Below are positions 34,838 to 47,017 of a DNA stretch of 64,000 nt, one piece after another. A program made the translations under genes and the position numbers. Origin of the DNA: Gordionus sp. m RMFG-2023 (lineage: Eukaryota > Nematomorpha > Gordioida > Chordodea > Parachordodidae); contig NC_088778.1 in the NCBI RefSeq assembly GCF_954871325.1, positions 2,203,743 through 2,267,742 on the forward strand. Direction: 5' to 3'. The stretch's first letter is position 1. Every line of letters starts with the position of its first letter. Below the pieces are notes generated by a model. It saw nothing but the letters and a program-made list of their open reading frames with translations, was not told the DNA's origin and made no database searches.

Positions 34838-37800
34838 TTAATGATTCATAATCCTGTTATTCATTATTAAAGCTTGCCAATTTGAATTGAATATGATTTC
34901 AAGGTAAAATAACGGTGTGACATATAATAGGATAAATAAATAGTAGGTAAGATCTATCTTTATAACGGTCGACTTTTCAAGAGCCTTTAAAGTATCCCAG
35001 AAAAAATTGACCATTATCAGTGGGACCAAGAATACTATATTTTGAAAAGTCAAGAGACTCAGTGTCATCACATTAATACCTTGTTTGTTAAACATGTCAA
35101 TTGGCCGAGAATCGGATTGATAAAAAATACTAGTGTCTTTTCGCTTTCTTTTATTTTCCTCGTTGGTTGGGAAATTGAAATTGGAGCAACTAATGACTGT
35201 TCGTTGAGTAGGATATGATTTTCCTGGGTAAGCTATAATAAATATATATGTGTTGTAATACATAATTTTTATTTAAGCAATAGGAAAGATGTAGGGAATG
35301 GGCAAATCTCGATTCTTAATTCTTGCCCTCTTTCCGCCAATAAAAACCGCTCAGATTAAAAAGATGATTTCCATCTATTTTCTCAAATATTTTTATAATA
35401 ATAATTTTACCTAGACTAAAAATTTATTTTAAATACATCTTTGAAAAACGTCATTGAATGCAATTAATATTATTAGAAAATCGTTTTTTTATAGTACTGA
35501 TAAAAAACTGTATTTTTTAAGACTAATAATAACTGATGACTTTCCTACTATTTTGATATTAATAATAGATAATAAAATTAGGGTATCATTTCATTACAGA
35601 GAAAACAATCATAGAGAATGTCGTTTATAGAGAATGTATTTTATAGAGAATGTATTTTATAGAGAATGTATTTTATAGAGAATGTATTTTATAGAGAATG
35701 TATTTTATAGAGAATGTATTTTATAGAGAATGTATTTTATAGAGAATGTATTTTATAGAGAATGTATTTTATAGAGAATGTATTTTATAGAGAATGTATT
35801 TTATAGAGAATGTATTTTATAGAGAATGTATTTTATAGAGAATGTATTTTATAGAGAATGTATTTTATAGAGAATGTATTTTATAGAGAATGTATTTTAT
35901 AGAGAATGTATTTTATAGAGAATGTATTTTATAGAGAATGTATTTTATAGAGAATGTATTTTATAGAGAATGTATTTTATAGAGAATGTATTTTATAGAG
36001 AATGTATTTTATAGAGAATGTATTTTATAGAGAATGTATTTTATAGAGAATGTATTTTATAGAGAATGTATTTTATAGAGAATGTATTTTATAGAGAATG
36101 TATTTTATAGAGAATGTATTTTATAGAGAATGTATTTTATAGAGAATGTATTTTATAGAGAATGTATTTTATAGAGAATGTATTTTATAGAGAATGTATT
36201 TTATAGAGAATGTATTTTATAGAGAATGTATTTTATAGAGAATGTATTTTATAGAGAATGTATTTTATAGAGAATGTATTTTATAGAGAATGTATTTTAT
36301 AGAGAATGTATTTTATAGAGAATGTATTTTATAGAGAATGTATTTTATAGAGAATGTATTTTATAGAGAATGTATTTTATAGAGAATGTATTTTATAGAG
36401 AATGTATTTTATAGAGAATGTATTTTATAGAGAATGTATTTTATAGAGAATGTATTTTATAGAGAATGTATTTTATAGAGAATGTATTTTATAGAGAATG
36501 TATTTTATAGAGAATGTATTTTATAGAGAATGTATTTTATAGAGAATGTATTTTATAGAGAATGTATTTTATAGAGAATGTATTTTATAGAGAATGTATT
36601 TTATAGAGAATGTATTTTATAGAGAATGTATTTTATAGAGAATGTATTTTATAGAGAATGTATTTTATAGAGAATGTATTTTATAGAGAATGTATTTTAT
36701 AGAGAATGTATTTTATAGAGAATGTATTTTATAGAGAATGTATTTTATAGAGAATGTATTTTATAGAGAATGTATTTTATAGAGAATGTATTTTATAGAG
36801 AATGTATTTTATAGAGAATGTATTTTATAGAGAATGTATTTTATAGAGAATGTATTTTATAGAGAATGTATTTTATAGAGAATGTATTTTATAGAGAATG
36901 TATTTTATAGAGAATGTATTTTATAGAGAATGTATTTTATAGAGAATGTATTTTATAGAGAATGTATTTTAGAGAATGTATTTTATAGAGAATGTATTTT
37001 ATAGAGAATGTATTTTATAGAGAATGTATTTTATAGAGAATGTATTTTATAGAGAATGTATTTTATAGAGAATGTATTTTATAGAGAATGTATTTTATAG
37101 AGAATGTATTTTATAGAGAATGTATTTTATAGAGAATGTATTTTATAGAGAATGTATTTTATAGAGAATGTATTTTATAGAGAATGTATTTTATAGAGAA
37201 TGTATTTTATAGAGAATGTATTTTATAGAGAATGTATTTTATAGAGAATGTATTTTATAGAGAATGTATTTTATAGAGAATGTATTTTATAGAGAATGTA
37301 TTTTATAGAGAATGTATTTTATAGAGAATGTATTTTATAGAGAATGTATTTTATAGAGAATGTATTTTATAGAGAATGTATTTTATAGAGAATGTATTTT
37401 ATAGAGAATTATTTTATAAAGAATTTTATTAAAAGACTATGATTATTACCATTTGTATATGAAGTTTTTATAAGATAAACCTCTCGTTTTTAGCCGATTT
37501 TTAAAAACAACTAACTCAATATTTTATCCAGAAAAATATAACTCAAGCCCGAAGATTTTGCTCTTAGAAGGAACAAAGGTCTAGACATATATTAACGAAT
37601 ACTCGAGGCGGCATAAATTTTCTGGCTAAAATATTGAGTTAGCCGTTTTAAAAATCCGGCTCAAAATGAGCCGTTTAACAACACTCAACATTTTTTATAA
37701 AATAATTATATTCTTTAAATTAAAATTATTTATAAAATTATTAGATGTAAAATGAATATTCGATAAAATTATTCTCTCTATATACGAAATTCTCTATAAT

Positions 37801-40800
37801 TGTTTTCTCTATATAAGTGCACATTCTCTATAATTTTTTCCTCTAGAAATTGTTAAATACATTTTTTTATAATGGTATCTCTGTAATGTCGTGGAACCCA
37901 AAATAAATGTTGTCTCCAATGGATAGGTATATAAAATTCAAAGGTAATAGGTTGATATTTATTTCTAGAAATATTTGGAGAAAAATATTTTAACTGATAT
38001 TACCTAATGTACCCTACATCCCACTCTTAAAATTTTTTTGAGTAGGATGGTTATAATTCTATGAGTACACTCATTTTTCCCTAATCCCCGTAATTTGTTT
38101 ATCAATTAAATTGATATTAACTATAATTAAATTCATTTATAGTAAATTAGCTCAAATATATATATTTTTTAGAATATAGTCAAACAATATACTCGAGTTC
38201 GTATCGGGACATATAGATAACGTTGACGCCGATTTATTCAAATTTTTTGATGTAATTATTCCTATAATATTGTGATCATTCATTTCGATGTCTCCTCTAA
38301 ATGCTGCATCTTCTTTTGATGATTGCAAAGAGTTCTTAATTTTTGAATATATTAATTTTTTTAAGGTAGATACTATAGTTTCATTAAATGACCTTCTGGT
38401 ATGCTCTTGATAATTATTTCTGAATTGCATTGAAGTGTTTGTAATGATATTTTTAGATTTAATCTTTTTCTTAACCACTTGAATATATGCATAACACATA
38501 AGAGAAAAGGGAATAAATTTAGAAAATAATTCTCTAACTATGTGATATACGTTCCATATTAGTGCAGACTTTGTTCCAAATCTATGAGGCGATGCCAAGT
38601 AAAATGTAGTAAACGGTAAGTTGTTTAAATAATTCTCGCGATATTTGTAAAGTTCCCCTTTGACTTTGGCAGAATTGTTCTCTCCTATATAAGATATTCC
38701 TATTTCTACCTTGACGCTGATATCTTTATCATCACAAAATGTTCCTTGTATTATTTTGTACCAATAGGTTACGGGTGAAAACATAATTATGGAATATATT
38801 GCAGCGAGTATGATGGTATATATAACGTAATTGGGCTTGAAGAATTTGAGATATTCTCTGTACGCAATGGTTGCATAACTTTGATAGCACATGCAAACCG
38901 ACATTAAAAAACTCATATTTATTACGATTTGTATCGAAGGATGATAATAATTTGCTCTGTAGTTGTTCCACCAGAATCCGAACAATATCTGTTTATAGTG
39001 ATAGGATTGGTTTCCGCTTTTCCAATAAATATTCAAGAAAGGATCCGTGGTAAGAAGCATTAGAGTAATCAAATTAAAACTAAAATAGCTAGCGTATAAG
39101 ATATTGATACCTATTGTTTCAGATAAATTAGATGATATATTGTCTGTCAGTGAAAAGGAATCAATCTTGGGAGAAAAACCAAAAGAAATTTTAAAACCAC
39201 TTTGAAGTCTATTCCAAAATGTATGATTAACGCGTGCATTAAGGTTAAAAGGGTTTTTCTTCCGCATTATCTTATAAATGCTTAATTAATATACAAATAA
39301 TTTATAATAGTATATAGTTATACCTTGTGACTGCTGAGTTTTATAATGTGAAAATTGTCAAAAAAATAATTCGTTTGCTCTCCTATATTAAATAACAAAA
39401 CTACATCTTTTAGATAAATTTTGAACAACACATCCTTTTGCTTGATTTAGATAATTTAGAAAATGACTCAAAATAACTTCATTACGAATACAATACATGC
39501 ACGAATGTGTTCTTTATTAGTAAACCTCTCCGTAAAGTTGACAATATTCTTTTAAATAATGATTTAGAAAATGACTTAAAATAATCATATGAACACAGGG
39601 CAACTAGGTAAAAGCTTTATTGTATTTTATATCTTTTCTCTTTTTATATATTTATATGCTGATATTCAAATTACCCAATTTATATAAAGTCGAGTTATAA
39701 AAAAATTCTATAACTTGATTGAAATAATGAAAATAAAAAATCTATTAGTTAAATTATATATTTACGAGTGTCTAAAATTAAAAAGTAAGAATTTTTCATT
39801 AATTAATCGCATCCCTATAGTTTATTTTAAATAATATTTATATAAAGATAATTCTTTCTTTCTTTCTTTTTTTCTTTTAAAAAGGGGTTTTTAGGAAATA
39901 AAATATTTTTTAATACTACTAACTTTAACCAATATTTTATTGCAAATTTTTATTCTACTAAATTGAAAATTTTTATTATCACAATCATTATTGTTATATT
40001 ATAGTTTTATTATTTATATCTTATATATATATATATATATAATAATTGTGGAAAATAAAATATATATAGGTTTAAAAAAATCATTACTTTATTTTATTTT
40101 ACTTTAGTTTTTTTTTGTATTTAATAATCCGTAAATTGAATTATTATTAATTTGATATATAATAAAATAAAAGCAAAAATTTGCGCTCATATTATTACTT
40201 TATTTTAATATTTAAATAAGTATTTTCGGTAAGGATCCATAGGCAGTTTTTATTTTTAAAAAATTAACTTAATTTAAGAATGTTATTTATATATATGCAT
40301 TTTTTCCGCTAAAAATATTTTTGGTTTTATTGTGTTTTTTGCACCATAATTTTATATGAAACAATATATAGAAGAGTCTTTTCAATATGCTATATAAAAT
40401 GTTTATAAACTCAAGATCGAATATATTGATTAATTAAACATGTAATATAAAATACTAAATATAGAAATAATTTCTTTAAAGTAATGATAATATTGCAGGT
40501 TAATGGGTGGTATTGTTTTTAAACGGCTCTATTTTAGCCGATTTTTAAAAACAGGTAACTCATATTATGCATAAAATTATTACGCAGGCCTAAAGTAGTT
40601 GATCATAGATGGCACAAAGATTTGGAAAATAATTTGCAAAATTTTGAGGCTTATATTTATCGGGGCTAAAATATTGAGTTAGCCGTTTTAAAAATTAGCT
40701 CAAATCTAGCCATTTATCAACACTATTTATATTAATTATTGTAACTTAAGTTATAAGTGGTTAGTTCTTTTATCAGTTTTAATAATAATATATATGAAGA

Positions 40801-41000
40801 ATTAATTATTTTGAATTTGAGGTATCTTACTTGTATAATAGAATCGTTATAGCAATCGAATTTCCAATGTAACCAAAAAATAGTATAGCCGGAAATATTC
40901 TAAGATAGACTAGATTTTCTAAGGCAGAAACGCTCATCAATGATTGGATATGATGACAACCTTCATTCGTAATATCCACAATCACATTCGAGAAAGTCAT
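34838..41000 (-). CDS. Rhodopsin-type GPCR, copy D (three exons, intact, satellite in intron 2)
   Basis: Predicted receptor of 550 residues. Exons are 41000-40831, 39280-38193 and 35232-34838. Joins are TAC AA|C ATT and TCG A|CT TAC, in frame, with donors GTAAGA and GTATAT. TM1 has GYIGNS. Exon 2 gives TM2 to TM5 with YREYLKFFKP and FIP. The second extracellular loop keeps GTFCDD. Exon 3 gives TM6 (FLVP) and TM7 ending TPLFY, with a slightly longer C-terminus than its relatives. Intron 2 (2.96 kb) is enlarged by a pogo-like element with a 16-bp satellite, and intron 1 holds a MITE; neither touches coding sequence. The first ATG in exon 1 aligns with the other copies. It is probably functional, provided intron 2 is spliced normally. 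Confidence 0.83.
35611..37425. repeat. 16-bp satellite array, about 113 units
   Basis: The unit AGAGAATGTATTTTAT is repeated head-to-tail with almost no variation over 1.8 kb. One unit near 36970 lacks two bases, the first units vary (TGTCGTTTAT), and the last degrade into TTATTTTATAAAGAATTTT. There are no spacers, so this is not a CRISPR-like array. The extreme homogeneity implies recent expansion. Confidence 0.97.
37477..37688. mobile_element. MITE family 1, copy 2
   Basis: It contains TTTTTAGCCGATTTTTAAAA, the shared GGTCTAGACATATATTA block, and a right end TGAGCCGTTTAACAACACT, the reverse complement of the family left end. The extreme left terminus is eroded. Confidence 0.65.
40508..40725. 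mobile_element. MITE family 1, copy 3, in intron 1 of copy D
   Basis: It starts GTATTGTTTTTAAACGGCT and ends ...AGCCATTTATCAACACT, with inner TTTTTAAAAACAGGTAACTC / GAGTTAGCCGTTTTAAAAA arms. It is absent from the matching introns of C, E and F. Confidence 0.65.
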
Positions 41001-41416
41001 AAATAATACCGAATTTTTATAATTTTAAATTATAAATTGAGAAATATTGATTTGTATAATTTAAACTGTTATGTGTTAATATAATCTATTTTCCATTATT
41101 AATTACCTAAATTTCGTCCCAATCACACATTATAAAAAAACATTATATAAATTATTAAAACGAAACCTTTATTGGCATGTTATATTTTAACTTTGAAATT
41201 AATTTGTAATTATACAAAAAAATTTAAAATTAATTATTTTTTTAATAAACAGTTTAATAACTAAAATCAAAAATCGGAATAATTTGGATCTAGATTAATA
41301 ATATTAAAGGTAATAATTTTAATGCAAGGTTATAGAAAATTTAAAAAAAAATGGGATATACTATTACTATATTTTTATCGTAATTGTTTAATTGATCTTA
41401 TAAACCTATTTACACA

Positions 41417-41436
41417 GAATTGCATAAATATATAAA
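41417..41436 (-). promoter_or_regulatory. Conserved 20-bp TATA-like block upstream of copy D
   Basis: Minus-strand TTTATATATTTATGCAATTC, exactly as upstream of C and G, about 417 bases before the ATG. Function is inferred. Confidence 0.35.
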
Positions 41437-43884
41437 GTATATATTAAACCAAAACCATAAATTGTTATTTTATATAGATATATAATATTTTTTTAAAAAA
41501 TATATGTAAATTCTCCCATCCAATCTTTGATAACAATAATTATTTATTCTTGACATATGTACAGCATTTATTAACAAAAAAATGTAGATTTAAATTGAAT
41601 TTAATCAAAAATAGCGATTTACGAAAAAAATGTTAATTTAATAAAATGCCTTGTTTCATAATCGTGGTATTTTTTTACGAGAAAAACCCATACCAATCTT
41701 AGTTGCATTGTCTTTATGGTTAGTTGAACTTACCTTTTCCAGTTGGTTTTTAGTTTTGGGGTTCATATAGAATCTACATAACGGGATTCTTACTGGATGC
41801 AAATTACCCTCAAAAACCTATGCATACCCCCCTAAAAAATTTGCGTTTCCTTCTGCGGCTGTGTTTTTAGTATATTAATTACACTTTTTTAATTTGTAAT
41901 CATTTTATAAATTTTAAAAAGAATAATTTAAATTATTTTAACCCTACTGCCAACTTTCAATGTGTGTGAATATAAAAGATTTACTTTTAGATAATGACTT
42001 CGATTAAAAAACCCATTTTTACAATAAATACATTTATTATTATAGTATATTGTTTGGCATGAATATGAGAGTCTACTGAGAATGTTTAACCCTTTTTAAT
42101 TACATTTAAAAGGGATAGCATTAAGTTTGGAAATTAATGTTAATGATTGTTTGCAATATAAAGATTTGGTAGATGATCAATCAGCAATATCATTGTATTA
42201 TAATGACCAATAATAAATGTTTTAAATTTTACCATCAACATATTTTATCCTATTTCATCTAAAAATTTAATAAATAACCCCCGAATAAAATAGGCTTACC
42301 CCTCTTAAAGGCTTCTACTCCATACCTCCCTCAAGAAAAAATTGATGTAAACTGTTCCTACACTCCTTCCCCTTCTCCACCCTCTCATGTAGACACTGGG
42401 TTAATATAAAATGTTTTAACTCATGTTAAGTCCAGAATTTTAAAAATATAATGAGGACAAATATGCATATGTAATTTGATGGATCAAATAAATTAAATAT
42501 GATACCTGAAAAATAATAACGATTTTTTAAGTGAGATAATCCAAATTTGGGATTTGAATTATATATAGATTATCAAAAGGTATAAGTTAATTGAAAATAG
42601 TTCTTGTCCATGTTGCATTATTAATATTATTAACTTTGCGCGAAATAATCTTCGAAATTTGTTATATTTGACAAATTTCAATGATAATTGAATGACTAAA
42701 TTAATTAGATAAAAGTCAGTTTAGATTATTGTAGATTTTATTCAGTTATATTTAAATTAAGTTTTAGGCATGTTATTAAGGTGATGCTTTTACAACCAAA
42801 GTGATTATCACAAAATTATAAATTTCTTACGAATTAAAGTATTACTGTATCAATAAGCACGTGATTACCTTACTGCGAATATTCAACAATAAACATCTAC
42901 TAATGAACTATATTTAATTTTTAGACTTATCAGATCAGTTTAGTGCCCTTAAGTCAATCTGAAGATATACCCCGCGAAAATTAAAATATAAGATAACTTT
43001 TATAAAATAAATAACTATATAATGATAACTAAATAAATAATTACCCTCCCCCCCTCCCCACTAGGGAATCTTGCTGAACCCTTTTTAAAGATTTTAGATT
43101 ACTATAAAATTAAAGAAAAAACAAATATTAATACAAACCAATATTATTCTTAGAATGCACCATGGCTTCAGCAAATACCTCGTTGCATCATAGTTAAGCA
43201 AAACATTTATATTTATTAATTTAGTTCTTATTCATTTCATTTCATTTCCTTTCCTTTTATTTTATTTCATTTCATTTCATTTCATTTTTCGTTTCATTTC
43301 ATTTCATATTTCATTTCATTTCATTTCATTAATATATATATATATGTATAATATACAAGCCCTCATCAAGTTTTATAACATTATAGTTTAATATGGGAAA
43401 CTAGATTCGTTGCAATATTTTTCATTCGTTATATAACAGAAAAAAAGGCTTTTTGCCAATGACTAGTTTAATAATAATTAAATATATAGGGCTTGGGTTC
43501 TTGGATTACATCACGGCTTCAAAAATCTATTGAACTCGGGTTTGTTGGTTTGAATTTGGTTTAGAGCCCTGTATTTAAAAATATAAATAAAGTAAAATAT
43601 TATACAAAATTATAGTAGGTGTTATCTATGTTTTGTCATAGTTGTCTTTAGGACTTTACTTGCTCAGGCATGCAGGCTGAAATATATCCATGAGAGATGT
43701 TTGTCATTTCATCAGGTATTAATGATATGAGTGATAAAGATTTACTAATCTTTTCTTAGATTTCTATTTTATATTAACTAAAATATATCTTTGGAAATTC
43801 AAAATATTTTAACGCAAAATTCTTTCAGTGATAATTTATTAAAATAAACATAGTTATTCAGCTAATAAAGCATCATAAGGTGAT
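41437..43884. other. 5' flank of copy D and 3' flank of copy E
   Basis: 41520-42970 aligns with the upstream regions of C and E. 43205-43880 is the 3' flank of E; within it 43220-43330 is a TTCAT microsatellite of about 20 imperfect units, expanded from the single TTCATTTCAT seen in the other copies. An AATAAA signal for E lies on the minus strand at 43840-43835. No other gene. Confidence 0.5.
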
Positions 43885-46800
43885 TCAGATCCTGTTATTC
43901 ATTATTAAAGCTCTTTGCCAATCCGAATTGAAAATAATTTCAAGATAAAATAATGGTGTGACATACAAGAGGCAAAATAAATCGTAGATAATATCTATCT
44001 TTACAACGGACAACACTTCTAAAGCCTTTAGATTATCCCAGAATAAATTGATTGTTATCAATGGCATCAGGAATACTATATTTTGAAAAATCAAGAGGCT
44101 TAGTGTGGTTACATTTAAACCGTGTTTGTTTAACATGTCGATTGGCCGACAATCGGATTGATAAAAAATACTAGTGTCTTTTCGCATTCTATTATTTTGC
44201 TCGAGGGTCGGGAATTCGAAGTTGGTACAATTAATGACTGTTCGTTGAGTAGGATTTGATTTTTCTATGCAAATTATTTTTTTAAACAATAGAAAATATA
44301 TGGGGAATGGGAAAAACCTGGATTTTAATTCTTGCCCTCTTCGAGCTAATAAAAACCACTCAGATGATTCGGATTAAATATTATTATAATAATTACCTAG
44401 AGACTAATAATTTATTAAAATACATCTTTGAAAACGTCATTGATTGTAATTAATATTATTAGAATCTCCTAAAATACTAATAAAAAAACTGTATCTCCTA
44501 AAACTAATAATGACTTTAACTCCCATACAATTATGATATTAATATTATAAAACAAAATTAGTTTTGTACAATTTTAGAATTATCAATAATACACTTTTAA
44601 TAATAATGTAGAGAATTTGTCATACTATCTTTTTTTCTTTTATAGTGTGAGAAAAATATTTAATGACATTACCCATTGTACTCCCTCACTCAAAAAACAA
44701 ATTTTGAGCAGGAAGCTTGTAATATAAAAATGGTGTTAAATAGGTATACTCATTTTTCCCTAATCCCCATATTATGTATTTTAATAAAATTTATATTAAC
44801 TGTCATTAACTTCATTTATATTTTATAGTATATTAGCTCAAATACATATATCTTTAAGAAAAAAACAATATACTTGAGATCGTGTCAGCACATATAGCTA
44901 ACGTTGGCGCCGATTCAGATAAATTTTTTGATGTAATTATTCTTTTTATATTGTGATCATTCATTTTCATGTCTCCTCTAAAAGTTGGATCATTTTTGGA
45001 TGATTGCAGAGAGTTCTTAATTTTTAAATATTTTAATTTTTTTAAGGTAGGTACCATAGTTTTAATTGCTTTTCTGGTGGGCTCTTGATAATTACTAAAT
45101 TGCATAGAAGTGTTTGTAATGATATTTTTAGATTTAATCTTTTTCTTAACCACCTGAATATATACATAACACATAAGAGACAAAGGAATAAATTTAGAAA
45201 TTAATTCTCTAACTATTTGATATATAATCCATAATAGTGCTGATTTCTTTCCAAATGTATTTGGCGTCGCCAAATAAAAAGTAGTAGACGATAAATTGAT
45301 AAAATTCTCGCGATAATTGTACAGTTCTCCTCTGCCCATGACAGAATTATTCGCTCTTATATATGAAATTCCTATTTTTACCTTAATGCCAATATCTTTA
45401 TCATCACAAAATGTTCCCGCTATCATCTTATACCAAAATGTTACGGGAAAAAACATAATTATTGAATATATTGTAGCGAGTAAGATGGCATATTTAACGC
45501 AATTGTGCTTGAAGAATTTGAGATGTTCTCTGTGCGCAATTATTGCATAACTATGATAGCACATCCAAACCGACATTAAAAAACTGATATTTATGACTAT
45601 TTGTATTGCAGGATGATAATAATCTGCTTCGTAGCAGTTCCACCAGAATCCGAACCATATCTGTTTATAATGATAGGAACTTTTCCAATAAATATCCAAG
45701 AAAGGATCTGTAGTGAGAAGCATTATTGTAAGCAAATTAAAACTAAAATGACTAGCGTATAGGATATTGATACCTATTGTTTCAGATAAATTAGATGATA
45801 TATTGTCTGTCAGTAAAAAGGAATGAGTCGTGTGTGAGATACAAAAAAAAATATTAAAGAAAAAACGTTGAAATCGATTCCAAAATGTATGATGAACGCG
45901 TGCACTAAGGTTACAATGGAGCGCTGTTTTCTTCCGCATCATCTTATAAATGCTTAATTGTAAGAATATAATATACAATTAATTTATAAATGTATAAAAT
46001 TATATCTTATATTTAATAATAGTATTCTGACTGCTGAGTCTTATAAATAATGTATAAATTGGTAAGTTTTTTTAAAGAAAATAATATCTTTTTTAGAGAA
46101 ATTCTTGCGAGCATTCATGAAAACGTGTTTTTAATAAATTTTTTAGTTGACAACATCGTTTTACTAGATTTAGATGATTTAAAAAATAAACTCAAAATTA
46201 CATTATCAATTTCTGCGTGAAAGTGTGTTCATTAATAGCAACCTCCCCCTAAAGCTGACAATATTCTTTAAAATGATATAAATGATATAGAAAATGACTT
46301 AAAATAATCATATTATGAACATAGGGCGACTAGGTATCAGATTTATTGTATTATATCTATTTTCTTTATATTTATATGTTTGATATTCAAATTAAATCTA
46401 TATGGGACAGTGGTTCTCGTGATAGCTAGAATAATTTAAAAATTAATTAAGTTTAAGTTTTGAAATTTAAGCCAAAAATATATTTTAATAAAGTGCTTGG
46501 TCCAAAAATGTTTCGGACAAAATTGCTAATGAAAATTTTTAAATGCAAGTTTAAATTTTAACATACTAAAAGTAAGTTTTTAAAATTTTAAATTTTCATT
46601 AATAACCTTTTTTATAAACGTTGTTAAGATTTAATATTAGGCTTTTTATAGAGTGAATGATAATATGTTTAGGAAAAAAAAATAGAGAGAGATTATAATA
46701 TGAGGTTTAAATATATTTATATTAATTATTGTAACTTAAGTTATAAGAAATTAGTTCTCAAAAATTGTCTACCTTTATAATCTACACAGTATTATACTAT

Positions 46801-47017
46801 CTATGTTATACTTATGATAAATATTTTCTATTTGTGATAAAAATTACTTGTATAATAGAATCATTATAGCAATCGAGTTTCCCATGTAACCGAAAAATAG
46901 TATAGCTGGAAATATTCTAAGATATACTAGATTTTCTATAGAAGAAACGCTCAACAATGATTGGATATGATAGCAACCTTTAGTAGTCATATCCACAATC
47001 ACATTCGAGAAAGGCAT
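43885..47017 (-). CDS. Rhodopsin-type GPCR, copy E (three exons, intact, shortest introns)
   Basis: Predicted receptor of 542 residues. Exons are 47017-46848, 45952-44874 and 44264-43885. Joins are TAC AA|C ATT and TCA A|AA AAA. TM1 has GYMGNS, exon 2 has HREHLKFFKH and FIP, and exon 3 has FLMP and TPLFY. In exon 3 the usual upstream acceptor AG is gone, and the frame is kept by an AG nine bases further in (CATAG), so three residues are dropped at the junction. An extra Arg lies in the C-tail (DWQRALIM). Intron 1 has a different central segment (46400-46640) from its paralogues. The open frame extends upstream of exon 2 into intron 1, which is not used. Probably functional. Confidence 0.82.

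Larger units (their letters stand above)
35585..37900. mobile_element. Pogo/Tc1-like non-autonomous element hosting the 16-bp satellite
   Basis: The left flank of the satellite (AGGGTATCATTTCATTACAG, then AGAAAACAATCATAGAGAATG) is repeated in reverse complement at the right (GGGTTCCACGACATTACAG, then AGAAAACAATTATAGAGAAT). The array thus sits between inverted ends containing TATAGAGAA-type subterminal repeats, the style of pogo/Tigger-like MITEs. Copies C and E lack it in the matching intron, so it arrived after duplication. MITE family 1 is nested inside it at 37477-37688. The superfamily is inferred from the repeat style only; no transposase is present. Confidence 0.5.

Noticed and set aside
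35611-37425. CRISPR array or coding repeat in the 16-bp array
   Set aside because: The units abut with no spacers, the host is clearly eukaryotic, and the array lies within a receptor intron. It is a satellite.
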